Part shown: one piece after another, positions 9,219 through 17,735 of the stretch
Position numbering within the stretch: position 1 is the first letter of the stretch
How the letters are laid out: the number at the start of each line of letters is the position of its first letter
NCBI RefSeq assembly: GCF_015710975.1
Contig: NZ_CP049783.1
Coordinates: 5,838,001 to 5,902,000 of the forward strand
Source of the DNA: Paenibacillus polymyxa
GTDB lineage: Bacteria > Bacillota > Bacilli > Paenibacillales > Paenibacillaceae
Direction of reading: 5' to 3'
DNA: 64,000 bases
Program-made: the position numbers and the translations under genes
Notes under the pieces: model-generated
The model's input: the letters and a program-made list of their open reading frames with translations, nothing else
Told to the model about the DNA's origin: nothing
Databases searched by the model: none

Positions 9219-10337
9219 TTGAGTCGGTTAATCTTGAATCGCATATTTCGTGCTCTATGGGTCGTAATCGTGATTGTAGCTCTGTTGCTGGGCATATATA
9301 TGCTGTTCCCTCTCGTTTATCCTTTCCTATTCGCCTGGCTTGTGGCCTATGCTATGAACCCATTGGTCGTTTTTTTGCGTAACAAGGCTCGTATGCCACG
9401 TTGGGCGGCTGTCACGGTCTCCTTATTTGTATATTTAGGCGGAATCGCAATCATCCTGTCTGCTGCAATCACCCGAATGGTTCGAGAAATGATTAAGCTG
9501 GCCATGACTTTTGACGGGCATATCGAGCGTTTTAAAAGCCTGTTTATTGATTGGACGCAAAGCGATTTAATCCAAAATATAATTATTGAAATCAACCATT
9601 TTATTCGGGATAATCCCGATTACCAACACACCATTAACAGCAATATTGATAAAACGACTCAAACCGTCAGTTCTGCTGTTACTACGCTAGTCGGTCAATT
9701 TTTTAATGGGGTTTTAAATTTGCTAACCTCTCTGCCTAATATGGGAGCTGTGCTAATGGTTATTGTATTAGCAGCCTTTTTTATTAGTAAGGATTGGGAT
9801 CGACATAGTCGAATACTTTCGAATACGGTTCCTGATACGATCCGCAAACCATTGTCAGATATTTGGCACGATCTGCGTAAAGCATTGTACGGCTATTTGC
9901 GTGCACAGTTTATTATCATTTCCATTACCGCATTAACGGTTATCATTGGGCTGTTCATCTTGCGTGTGGAATCGGCCTTTACCATCGGTTTGATGATCGG
10001 GCTGGTGGATTTGTTACCTTATTTAGGGGTTGGCATTGTGATGATTCCGTGGACACTGTATGCGTATATGTCAGGGAATTTGGCACTAGGGGTTGGATTG
10101 TCGATCCTCTATGCCATCCTGTTGATTGGACGGCAGATCGTGGAGCCTAAGGTGCTGGCCAGCAGCGTGGGATTGAACCCGCTTCCCACCCTCATCGGTA
10201 TGTTCATCGGGCTCAAGCTGTTTGGCGTTTTAGGACTCATTATCGGACCTGTATCACTCATCGTTCTTGATGCACTGAATCGTGCAAATGTCATTCAGGA
10301 CTTGCGCAACTACATTCTTGCTGGAAGAGTCCGCTAG
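9219..10337 (+). CDS. ytvI: YtvI-type sporulation integral membrane protein (AI-2E family)
   Basis: This is a 372-residue polytopic membrane protein of the AI-2E transporter-like family. Hydrophobic segments run from the first residues (two helices at about 10-50, one at 65-85), then after a soluble stretch with two amphipathic helices the remaining helices occupy about 155-180 and 215-345. The position beside citZ is the B. subtilis ytvI position, and ytvI genes are annotated as sporulation proteins. The start is a TTG, with AAAGGAG 10 bases before it; the nearby GTG at 9211 runs into a stop. The transported substrate, if any, is unknown. Confidence 0.88.
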   Translation: MSRLILNRIFRALWVVIVIVALLLGIYMLFPLVYPFLFAWLVAYAMNPLVVFLRNKARMPRWAAVTVSLFVYLGGIAIILSAAITRMVREMIKLAMTFDGHIERFKSLFIDWTQSDLIQNIIIEINHFIRDNPDYQHTINSNIDKTTQTVSSAVTTLVGQFFNGVLNLLTSLPNMGAVLMVIVLAAFFISKDWDRHSRILSNTVPDTIRKPLSDIWHDLRKALYGYLRAQFIIISITALTVIIGLFILRVESAFTIGLMIGLVDLLPYLGVGIVMIPWTLYAYMSGNLALGVGLSILYAILLIGRQIVEPKVLASSVGLNPLPTLIGMFIGLKLFGVLGLIIGPVSLIVLDALNRANVIQDLRNYILAGRVR

Positions 10338-10353
10338 GTTATAGAGAGGGGAC

Positions 10354-10411
10354 AACGGCAGCTCAGTCAAAACCGCCGAAACGTAATACTGCCGTTTTTC
10401 ATTTTTTTCTC
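10354..10411 (+). terminator. Terminator of ytvI inside the 3' end of fxsA
   Basis: The arms AACGGCAG (10354-10361) and CTGCCGTT (10389-10396) are followed by TTTCATTTTTTT. It lies within the last codons of the convergent fxsA gene. Confidence 0.6.
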
Positions 10412-10765
10412 CAGCCACTTTAATAAAAAACGTCGGTACAATACTCGTGTTAAAGGAAACACCAACGTAAAACCAATAATATCCGTTATAAATCCAGGGA
10501 TAAGCAGCAAGCTCCCGCCGAAAAACACACATAATCCATCCAGCATTTTACGGCCAGGCATTTGGCCACGGTTCATTTCATTTTTGGCATCGGCAATCAC
10601 CTTTCGACCTTCAAATTGCATCATGGCAGCGCCAATCAAGGTCGTCAGAATAATGAGCAGAATAGTTTTCCCCGCTCCAATCCAGTGACTTACCCATATA
10701 AACCCGTACAGCTCCGCCAAAGGAATGAGCAGCAGCAACAGCCACAGACGTTTACGCATCATCAT
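10367..10765 (-). CDS. fxsA: FxsA family membrane protein
   Basis: This is a 132-residue membrane protein with three or four hydrophobic segments (about residues 6-25, 30-48, 75-100). The FxsA pattern is plain: RLWLLLLLIPLAELYGF at the start, the GRKVIADAKNEMNRGQMPG loop and GLCVFFGGSLLLIPGFITD. FxsA of E. coli relieves phage T7 exclusion by F when overproduced; the normal role is unknown. B. subtilis has the homologue (ytzA) at the same place. The start codon overlaps the end of the thioesterase gene by 4 bases, so the two are translated together. Confidence 0.87.
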   Translation of the reverse strand: MMMRKRLWLLLLLIPLAELYGFIWVSHWIGAGKTILLIILTTLIGAAMMQFEGRKVIADAKNEMNRGQMPGRKMLDGLCVFFGGSLLLIPGFITDIIGFTLVFPLTRVLYRRFLLKWLEKKMKNGSITFRRF

Positions 10766-11280
10766 GACTTCTGTCCCTCCCCGCCTGTAAAAGCAGACCT
10801 TAACGCAGTGTACAACTCAGGCAGTGCCTGATCGAGCCGAACGGGCTTCCAGTCGGTATTCAACCACACATGTCGTGTCGATCCTGTGACCAGCAGTTCT
10901 CCCGGCAGCGTGTCAGCCTCTGTCCATACCTTTCCCACATTGTTTTGGTGCTCCTCATCCGTTACCCGTCGAACCTCATAAGTATAGTTCAGACGTAGTC
11001 TGGAGAAGTCCGTAATAGCGGTATAGATAGTAACTAAATCATCATATCGAGCAGGGCTCGCATATTTCGCATTGATTTCAATAACCGGCAGCAAAACTCC
11101 TCGATCTTCCATGCTCCGGTAGTTAAAGCCTGCCTGCCGAATCATTTCCGTACGCCCGATCTCAAACCAGTTTAAATAATTCGCATGATACACGACCCCC
11201 ATCTGGTCGCTTTCCTGATAACGGACACGTAGAGGTGCGCCATACCATCGTAGTTGCGTTTGTTTCTCCTCTTGAGTCAT
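10762..11280 (-). CDS. Acyl-CoA thioesterase, YbgC/4HBT hot-dog family
   Basis: A 172-residue single hot-dog-fold thioesterase. The family motif YQESDQMGVVYHANYLNWFE contains the catalytic Asp-type position and the HANYL loop of 4-hydroxybenzoyl-CoA thioesterase/YbgC proteins. These cleave acyl-CoA thioesters in the cytoplasm; the chain length is not predictable. The ATG at 11280 has AGGAGAG 7 bases upstream; the longer frame to 11304 is not needed. It is coupled to fxsA by a 4-base overlap. Confidence 0.87.
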   Translation of the reverse strand: MTQEEKQTQLRWYGAPLRVRYQESDQMGVVYHANYLNWFEIGRTEMIRQAGFNYRSMEDRGVLLPVIEINAKYASPARYDDLVTIYTAITDFSRLRLNYTYEVRRVTDEEHQNNVGKVWTEADTLPGELLVTGSTRHVWLNTDWKPVRLDQALPELYTALRSAFTGGEGQKS

Positions 11281-11360
11281 ACAAGCTCTCCTATCTTTGT
11301 GCATCTTTATCTCTATTTTGCCCTCTCTCCATTAAACCATATTTACCGCCTGGGAACAAA

Positions 11361-11391
11361 AAGAGGGCCGAACCATACGGCTCTCCCTCTC
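11361..11391 (-). terminator. Terminator after the pectate lyase gene
   Basis: The arms AGAGGG..GCCG and CGGCCCTCT (with a small bulge) are followed on the minus strand by TTTTTG. It lies 25 bases after the pectate lyase stop. Confidence 0.7.
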
Positions 11392-11415
11392 AAAGCATTT
11401 ACAACAATGGCTTTA

Positions 11416-12624
11416 TTATTGTGGCAACGGCTTGGACAGTTTATAATATCCACTTTCCGAAGCCAGTTTCAATAAGCTCTTCGCCTGACTTCCCGCCCAG
11501 GCGTAACCAAGTCGTCTTTCTTCACTAATTTTCATGATGTCCGTATACTTTTTGCCATCTCGGTCTGAGAAGAAATACTTATTGTCCTCCACATTGTAGA
11601 AACGATACCACATCACGCTTGAAGCATCCTTTTGGAAAAACTCCGGACCTTGACGATTGTATTTCATACCGTCGATCCGATTCGTGTCAAACCATTTCAA
11701 GGCACTCTGAGCTGCTTTTTTCACCTCAGCCGTCTGCGGTTGAGACATCAAGAATGCCGTAATGCCTACCGATTCCGTCGTTGTTTTGGAAGCAAGCTCG
11801 AAGGCTCGCGCGGGTACAGATTCATAAGTAATCGGATCATGCTGTGCTCCCCAGATCGTTGGTGTGCCATTGTTTACAATTTGAGCTTTAAGGGTGTACT
11901 GTACGCCTCTATTCAGAGCCTGCTGAAGTCTGGAGCGATATGTATTGTCAAGAATATCGCTATCAAACGGCTGTCTTTTGTTTACAATGTCATCTGCCAG
12001 TACCATCACTCTAACCATAGCATCATCGTTGTAGGTTGCGGCATCAGAATAATTACCACGTTTAGGGTATACCTGCGGCCAAGCGCCAGAGGAATATTGA
12101 GAGGTTAGTACGAAATCAACTGCTTTTTGTACACTGTTTTTAATGTCTTTGTTTTTAGTTTTTTTGTATACATCCGCTAAAAAGCGGATCTCGGTTGTCG
12201 TGGCCTCGTTATCAAACGTTCCGAGTTCAACACCATCCTTGCTCTTCCATGTAGAACGTGCTGCCTTGCCATCCCATTTGGATTTATAATTCTTTTCCAT
12301 CGCTTTGAAGAATCCACCATGCGGCAATTGCCACGATACAATATTCAAAGCAAGCGTAGTGTCCTTGGATGTATTTCCTGTAGAAAATTTACTAAAATCA
12401 CGATACTTATCCAGCAAACTACTCACATTCACACTAGCCAGTGGAACAACAGCATTTTTGTAAACGTTTGCATTATTGTATACGGCTTGGGTAACACTCG
12501 CACCTGCATCAGTCACATTCTGCTCAGCTGCTGCCCATGAAGGGCTAACAAGTCCAGTTGTTAGGGTAATAGCCATTCCAGAAAAAGCAATCCATTTGAC
12601 AGATTTTTTAACGTTAAACTTCAT
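11416..12624 (-). CDS. Secreted pectate lyase, polysaccharide lyase family 10
   Basis: A 402-residue secreted enzyme that cleaves polygalacturonate by beta-elimination. It begins with a Sec signal peptide (basic KFNVKKSVK, hydrophobic core, likely cut after SWA near residue 32). The PL10 pattern follows: GGFFKAMEKNY near residue 100, SGAWPQVYPKRGNYSDAATY with NDDAM near residue 190, IWGAQHDPITYESVPARAFE near 260 and the final SEERRLGYAWAG. It has no carbohydrate-binding module. The gene stands alone between two terminators and interrupts the conserved pyk-fxsA order, so it is probably an insertion suited to plant-associated growth. AAAGGAGAGG precedes the ATG. Confidence 0.9.
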   Translation of the reverse strand: MKFNVKKSVKWIAFSGMAITLTTGLVSPSWAAAEQNVTDAGASVTQAVYNNANVYKNAVVPLASVNVSSLLDKYRDFSKFSTGNTSKDTTLALNIVSWQLPHGGFFKAMEKNYKSKWDGKAARSTWKSKDGVELGTFDNEATTTEIRFLADVYKKTKNKDIKNSVQKAVDFVLTSQYSSGAWPQVYPKRGNYSDAATYNDDAMVRVMVLADDIVNKRQPFDSDILDNTYRSRLQQALNRGVQYTLKAQIVNNGTPTIWGAQHDPITYESVPARAFELASKTTTESVGITAFLMSQPQTAEVKKAAQSALKWFDTNRIDGMKYNRQGPEFFQKDASSVMWYRFYNVEDNKYFFSDRDGKKYTDIMKISEERRLGYAWAGSQAKSLLKLASESGYYKLSKPLPQ

Positions 12625-12750
12625 TGCAAACCTCTCCTTTAATTGGATTGTGGTATTTCAAGAACTATTAAACACATGTATTATATGAAAATATAACCAA
12701 ATAATCAATATATTTTATTATATACAAATGTAAGAGTTTACTAAACTAAT

Positions 12751-12789
12751 AAAAAAACATCTTACCAATACTAGATTAGTAAGATGTTT
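12751..12789 (-). terminator. Terminator of the pst operon
   Basis: A perfect 11-bp stem (12779-12789 with 12755-12765), followed on the minus strand by TTTTATT. It lies about 40 bases after pstB. Confidence 0.85.
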
Positions 12790-12830
12790 ATCATGTTTTA
12801 TATCTATAACAAGTCGTCAATCTGGACGGC

Positions 12831-13673
12831 TTATCCAAAGCGACCCATGATATACTCTTGAGTCAACTCGTTTTCAGGATTGGTGAATATATCGTTTGTT
12901 TTCCCATGTTCCACCAAACTTCCAACATAAAAATAGGCAGTATAATCGGAAATTCGTGCAGCCTGCTGCATATTGTGCGTCACAATAACGATGCGCAGTT
13001 CTTTTTTCAATTCGGTAATAAGCTCTTCCACCTTGCCTGTAGACACAGGGTCCAGCGCGGAAGCTGGCTCGTCAAGCAACAGAATTTTCGGTTGAACGGA
13101 AAGTGCACGTGCAATACAAAGCCGCTGCTGTTGCCCGCCAGACAGAGCAAGAGCCGAATCGTGAAGACGATCCTTGACCTCATCCCATAATGCCGCCTTA
13201 CGCAGGCTGCTTTCGACGATTTCATCGAGCTGCTTCTTTTTGCGCACTCCCCGGTATTTAGGACCGAACGCAATGTTATTATAAATCGATTTGTAAAAAG
13301 GGTTAGGCCGTTGCCACACCATGCCTATTTGCTGACGCAGCTTGATCACGTCCGTCTCAGGTGCCGTTAAATCCTGTCCGTCCATCCAAATATGTCCCGT
13401 TGTCGATGAAGACGCAATCTCATCATTCATTCGGTTAAGGGAACGCAAAAAAGTCGATTTACCACAGCCGGAAGGCCCAATCAGGGCGGTCACGGTCTGC
13501 TCTGGAAAAGCTAAGTTTACTTTTTTCACGGCCTCAAAGCTTCCGTAATAAATACTCAAATCCTCAGTACTGAACGGATGTGGCGCTTGCCCCGCAAGTT
13601 GTTCTGAACGCGTAGACTGAACGGATGTTGCTGGTGTGGCGGTTTTTGCCGTTCGTGTAATCACATGTTCCAT
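12831..13673 (-). CDS. pstB: Phosphate ABC transporter ATP-binding protein PstB
   Basis: This is the 280-residue ATPase that energises high-affinity phosphate uptake. Walker [10 protein letters not shown], the signature LSGGQQQR, Walker [13 protein letters not shown] and the switch His in IVTHNM are all intact. An N-terminal extension of about 40 residues rich in Ala, Thr and Ser precedes the ATPase core. The open frame reaches 13745, but GGAG stands just before the ATG at 13673, in the 17-base gap after pstA. It is the last gene of pstSCAB. No phoU follows; a terminator does. Confidence 0.94.
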   Translation of the reverse strand: MEHVITRTAKTATPATSVQSTRSEQLAGQAPHPFSTEDLSIYYGSFEAVKKVNLAFPEQTVTALIGPSGCGKSTFLRSLNRMNDEIASSSTTGHIWMDGQDLTAPETDVIKLRQQIGMVWQRPNPFYKSIYNNIAFGPKYRGVRKKKQLDEIVESSLRKAALWDEVKDRLHDSALALSGGQQQRLCIARALSVQPKILLLDEPASALDPVSTGKVEELITELKKELRIVIVTHNMQQAARISDYTAYFYVGSLVEHGKTNDIFTNPENELTQEYIMGRFG

Positions 13674-13690
13674 TGTTCTCCATCCCCTTT

Positions 13691-14590
13691 CTAATCCATT
13701 CGTTTGGCAGCTGTCAACCGACGGTAAACGACTCTTCCGAACCATCTTGCACTCAAGTTGAAGACCAGAACGAGCAGCACCAATACCGCAGAAGCGCCTG
13801 CAGCGATATCTTTGGAGTCAGGAGCAATGCCTTCACTGTTGACCTTCCAAATATGAACAGCCAATGTTTCGGCAGGTCGCATCGGATTAATAGGCGATCT
13901 GGCATGCAATGGATTCCAATCGGTAAAATCAAGCGGCGGTGTACTCATCCCTGCTGTAAACAGCAATGCCGCGGCTTCCCCAAAAATACGGCCTGCGGCC
14001 AAGATGGTACCCGTAATCAAGCTTGGCAGCGCTGCTGGCAACAAAATGGAGGTAATGATTTTCCACTTGGACAATCCAAGCGCAAGTCCGGCTTCCTTTT
14101 GCTCCTTCGGTACAGCGCGGAAAGCCTGCTCCGTTGTGCGAACCATCAGTGGCAGATTGAATACGGCTAAAGCCAGGGCCCCTGACAAGAGGGAAAAGCC
14201 AAAATCAAACGTATTTACGATGAGTAATAGTCCAAACAATCCAATGACAATTGACGGGAACGAGGACAATACTTCGACGACAAGTCGTATGAAGTCCGTA
14301 ATTTTCCCCGGCTTTGCATATTGCGCCATGTAAATGCCGGCGCCCCAGCCAATTGGAATGGTAATAATCAAAGTTAAGATTAGCAAAAATACAGAATTAA
14401 ACAGTTGCGGACCAATGCCGCCACCTGCACGTAACGTTTGCGGAGCACTGGTTAGAAAATCAAAAGAAATATGGCTAACTCCGCGGGCCAAAATGAAGCC
14501 CAGTAATCCCACCAAAAGTGCAACAATGAACAAGGCGAAGAAACAGATTACAAATGTAGCGATCTTGTCGGTCGTTTTAGCTTTCATCAA
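13691..14590 (-). CDS. pstA: Phosphate ABC transporter permease PstA
   Basis: A 299-residue inner-membrane permease with about six transmembrane helices and the ABC-binding loop [15 protein letters not shown] near residue 205. Together with PstC it forms the phosphate channel. Its ATG overlaps the pstC stop by 4 bases, and pstB begins 17 bases downstream. Confidence 0.94.
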   Translation of the reverse strand: MMKAKTTDKIATFVICFFALFIVALLVGLLGFILARGVSHISFDFLTSAPQTLRAGGGIGPQLFNSVFLLILTLIITIPIGWGAGIYMAQYAKPGKITDFIRLVVEVLSSFPSIVIGLFGLLLIVNTFDFGFSLLSGALALAVFNLPLMVRTTEQAFRAVPKEQKEAGLALGLSKWKIITSILLPAALPSLITGTILAAGRIFGEAAALLFTAGMSTPPLDFTDWNPLHARSPINPMRPAETLAVHIWKVNSEGIAPDSKDIAAGASAVLVLLVLVFNLSARWFGRVVYRRLTAAKRMD

Positions 14591-15519
14591 ACCCGGTTTC
14601 TCCTTTCAAGCAGCCTTACCAGCAGCACGAAAATAAATGTCATGAGCAGAAGAACAAGCGCCATACTCCAGAGTGCATTGTTATGAACGGAGCCCATCGC
14701 TGTGTTGCCCATGCTAAGAGTAATGACGCTGGTCAAGGTCGAAGCGGATTCCAGCAAGGAATGCGGTATGTGCGGAGCATTCCCGATGACCATCTGTACA
14801 GCCAACGCTTCTCCGAAGGCACGAGCCATCCCGAGAATAATTCCTGTTAAAAGAGCAGGCAGCAGCGTCGGGATAATAACACGGGCAATTGTCTGCCAGC
14901 GGGTAGCCCCCAATGCATAAGAGGATTCTCGCAGCCCCCCCGGCAGGGAAGACAACGCATCCGCCATAATACTCGTAATCGTCGGTAAAATCATAACCGA
15001 CAACACAAGGCAACCTGCGAGAATACCGATGCCTTGTCCCCCGAACACGTTTCGCAGCAATGGGACGATTACGGTCAAGCCGACAAAGCCATAGACAACC
15101 GACGGAATGCCGGATAACAATTCAATGGCAGGCTGAAGGATACGTTTACCCGATTTCGGCACGATTTCCGTCATAAACAAAGCTGCGCACAAGCTAAGCG
15201 GACTGGCAATTAAGGCCGCTAGTATGGTTACGGCAAAAGAACCCGTAATGAACGGAAGCGCGCCGAAGGACTTGGGCTCGCCATCCGGGCTCCATTTGGT
15301 TCCAAAGAAAAACTCTCGCAGACTGACTCCATTCACCGCAAATGTAGCTACACCTTTGGAGGCAACAAAATATACGATGGAGACAATGACTGCAACTAAA
15401 AAAACGACACAAACCGACGTATAGATGAGGCCGGTCCATTCTTCCCAGTAATGTCTTTCTTTCATAACTCGGGATCGTTTATTCTGTTCCATGTATGCCT
15501 TCCCTTCAATTGGTTCCAT
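14587..15519 (-). CDS. pstC: Phosphate ABC transporter permease PstC
   Basis: A 310-residue permease with six predicted helices, the first at about residues 32-52 after a charged cytoplasmic leader, and the EAA loop ARAFGEALAVQMVIG near residue 230. The ATG at 15519 has AAAGGAG 7 bases upstream; an internal ATG at 15492 with GAAGGGAAGG is a possible alternative. A hairpin in the pstS-pstC gap may reduce transcription into this gene relative to the binding protein. Confidence 0.93.
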   Translation of the reverse strand: MEPIEGKAYMEQNKRSRVMKERHYWEEWTGLIYTSVCVVFLVAVIVSIVYFVASKGVATFAVNGVSLREFFFGTKWSPDGEPKSFGALPFITGSFAVTILAALIASPLSLCAALFMTEIVPKSGKRILQPAIELLSGIPSVVYGFVGLTVIVPLLRNVFGGQGIGILAGCLVLSVMILPTITSIMADALSSLPGGLRESSYALGATRWQTIARVIIPTLLPALLTGIILGMARAFGEALAVQMVIGNAPHIPHSLLESASTLTSVITLSMGNTAMGSVHNNALWSMALVLLLMTFIFVLLVRLLERRNRV

Positions 15520-15536
15520 ACTGTGACTCCTTTAAG

Positions 15537-15575
15537 CGAAGAATAGAGGCCGGACGTTAGTCCGCCTCTTCTTCG
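15537..15575 (-). terminator. Hairpin between pstS and pstC, likely attenuator
   Basis: A 16-bp stem with two single-base bulges (15560-15575 with 15537-15555) and a 4-base loop. There is no T-run after it on the minus strand, so it more likely stabilises pstS mRNA or partly attenuates read-through than terminates fully. This would fit the excess of binding protein over permease common in ABC operons. Confidence 0.55.
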
Positions 15576-15624
15576 TGAATATACTCGCGTTAGCTGCGTT
15601 CATCCGAACAGGAGATCGCTCTCC

Positions 15625-16548
15625 TTATTTCGTGATGTTACCGTCAGCATCACGTTTCACTTGCATACCTGATACCGGGATGTATCCCAGGTCTACAACG
15701 TCTGCTTTTTGGATTTCATCAGACAGAATGTAGTCCAGGAATGCTTTTACATGTTCTTTTGGCTCACCTTTAGTGTACATATGCTCATATGCCCACACTG
15801 GATATTTACCTTGTTCTACATTTTCAACGTTAGCTTCCACACCGTCGTACTTCAAAGCAGTAACTGTGTTGTCGATGTAGGACAGAGCCAGGTAACCAAT
15901 CGCACCAGGTGTTTCAGCAATCAGCTTTTTCACAGTACCAGAGGAATCTTCCTGAATGGAGCCTGGCAGATCTTCTGTTTTTTGTCCCAGCGCGTATTTT
16001 TCAAAGGTTGCACGAGTACCGGAGCTACTTGGACGGTTCACGATCACGATTTTTTGATCTGCACCGCCAACTTCTTTCCAGTTCGTAATTTTACCTGTGA
16101 AGATTTGTACCAGTTGATCTTTTTTCAGGTCTGTTACGCCTACTTTAGGATTCGCTACCGCTGACATAGCTACAACAGCTACTTGGTGATCGACCAGCTC
16201 TTCTGCGCCGCTCTCCAGTTTTTCCTTTGCAAATACGTCAGAGTTACCGATATCCGCTTGTCCACCGGAAACTTGAGTCAAGCCAGTACCGCTACCGCCA
16301 CCCTGCACTTGTACCGCAATGCCTTTATATTTATCGACAGCCATAAATTTTTGTCCCGCTTGCTCTACCAATGGTTGAAGTGCAGTGGAGCCAACAGCCA
16401 GAATGTTACCTGTCAGTTCAGCAGCTGCTTTATTGTCTGTTCCTGCAGCAGCGTCTCCTTGTGGTGCAGCATTGTTACCTGATCCGCAAGCTGCAAGTGC
16501 AAATACCATGGTGAGAGTCATCAGAATGAACGGCCATTTTTTCAACAT
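15625..16548 (-). CDS. pstS: Phosphate-binding lipoprotein PstS
   Basis: A 307-residue extracytoplasmic phosphate-binding protein. The lipobox LAAC places the lipidated Cys at residue 21, followed by a Gly/Asn/Ala-rich tether. The phosphate-binding segments GSTALQPL, GGGSGTGLTQV and the PSSSGTRATFEKY stretch are recognisable. It is the first gene of pstSCAB and its upstream region carries TTAACA-like repeats expected of a PhoP-controlled gene. GGGGAGG precedes the ATG. Confidence 0.94.
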   Translation of the reverse strand: MLKKWPFILMTLTMVFALAACGSGNNAAPQGDAAAGTDNKAAAELTGNILAVGSTALQPLVEQAGQKFMAVDKYKGIAVQVQGGGSGTGLTQVSGGQADIGNSDVFAKEKLESGAEELVDHQVAVVAMSAVANPKVGVTDLKKDQLVQIFTGKITNWKEVGGADQKIVIVNRPSSSGTRATFEKYALGQKTEDLPGSIQEDSSGTVKKLIAETPGAIGYLALSYIDNTVTALKYDGVEANVENVEQGKYPVWAYEHMYTKGEPKEHVKAFLDYILSDEIQKADVVDLGYIPVSGMQVKRDADGNITK

Positions 16549-16612
16549 TTTTTATTGTCCTCCCCTTAGTTAAGTGACGGTTTTTTATTTATGACCATCA
16601 ACACTTTTACAT

Positions 16613-16653
16613 TGTAGGCCTGGAATGTTAGACGAACGACTAGGTTTTGTAAA
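16613..16653 (-). promoter_or_regulatory. Candidate Pho box before pstS
   Basis: Read on the minus strand, TTTACA (16653-16648), CTAACA (16631-16626) and CCTACA (16618-16613) recur at about 22 and 13 bases. This is close to the 11-base period of TTAACA repeats bound by PhoP in Bacillus, with the unmatched second position reading TAGTCG. They end about 65 bases before the pstS start. The match is by eye only. Confidence 0.4.
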
Positions 16654-16754
16654 ACAAATATAAAATATTAATAGATAAATTGTTTTTCAGTATATAATTA
16701 ATCTATAGTGTGAATTCACGCATAAATATCAAGTAAGGAGAATTGTTCGATTCC

Positions 16755-17642
16755 ATGAATATTTTAAAATTGCGCATCTTAGTGCTGATCGACAAATTCC
16801 ATAAAGCAACGGAGGTTGCCGAAACTTTGCAAATCAAACAGCCCACCGTCAGCTTTCATATGAAAAGTCTGGAAAAGGAAATGGGTGCGACCCTGTTCTC
16901 TCTCCAACAAGGCAGAATTATGCTAACTGAGGCTGGTAAAAAAATGTTGCCTTACGCAAAGCAGATTCTCTCTCTTGAGCAAGAAGCCAGACAAGCTGTA
17001 GATGAACTGACAGAACAATCACAGGGCCTCTTACATCTGGGCGCAGAGTCGATTTCAGGCATGTATCTTCTCCCAACTATCATGGCTGATTTTGCTCAAC
17101 AATATCCAGAATGTCGTATTCAGTTAGAAATTCAATCTCCGGATGTAATCAAGCAGCTACTGAAAGACGGAGAAGTTGATTTTGCTTTTCTCGACGATGG
17201 AGAATCTCTTCTGGAGAATACTGTGGCAGAACCAGTGGCTTCAGATCAGGTGGGAATTATCCGCTCTGCATCGGCAGAGACATCCAAGTCACTGGACATC
17301 AATGGGGCCGATACGCTGGATAAACACATATGGGTAAAATATAGCGGGGCATCTGTTGTAGATTCCTATTCCTCGCTAGTTAAATCCCATCTGGAAATCA
17401 ACTCTTGGGAAGCAGTAAAGCAAGTGGTTAGTGGCGGAGAAGCGCTTGCCTTCTTTCCTGCCTGCGGAGTTCGTAGCGAGGATCATACTATCCCCTCGGT
17501 GGAATGGCTTCCTTATCCCGAAACTGACAGCACAAAGAGCCATTATCAAATAAACATCGTGTATCAACAAGATACACATAAGAACATGATACAACAGGCA
17601 TTCCTTGATTTTATACGACGAGAAGGAATAAGAACTAGTTAA
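16755..17642 (+). CDS. LysR family transcriptional regulator
   Basis: A 295-residue regulator. The N-terminal winged helix (about residues 1-60) reads as a LysR domain: FHKATEVAETL, QPTVSFHMKSLEKEMGATLF and TEAGKKMLPYA. The C-terminal part is a periplasmic-binding-protein-like effector domain (about 90-290). It is divergent to pstS and shares a 200-base control region, so it may regulate pst or itself; the ligand is unknown. The frame opens at a TTG at 16743, only 2 bases from AAGGAG, so the ATG at 16755 is taken, though its spacing of 14 bases is long. Confidence 0.86.
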   Translation: MNILKLRILVLIDKFHKATEVAETLQIKQPTVSFHMKSLEKEMGATLFSLQQGRIMLTEAGKKMLPYAKQILSLEQEARQAVDELTEQSQGLLHLGAESISGMYLLPTIMADFAQQYPECRIQLEIQSPDVIKQLLKDGEVDFAFLDDGESLLENTVAEPVASDQVGIIRSASAETSKSLDINGADTLDKHIWVKYSGASVVDSYSSLVKSHLEINSWEAVKQVVSGGEALAFFPACGVRSEDHTIPSVEWLPYPETDSTKSHYQINIVYQQDTHKNMIQQAFLDFIRREGIRTS

Positions 17643-17644
17643 CA

Positions 17645-17686
17645 AAAAAAGCATTCAGGTCTTATGGACCTGAATGCTCTTTTACT
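17645..17686. terminator. Bidirectional terminator between lysR-type gene and pyk
   Basis: A 13-bp perfect stem AGCATTCAGGTCC-type around a short loop, with T-runs on both sides (TTTTA on plus, TTTTTTT on minus). It serves the two convergent genes. Confidence 0.85.
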
Positions 17687-17735
17687 TATTGTAACGAGTA
17701 AATGCCATCCCTATATTACTTTGCGGGGACTACAA

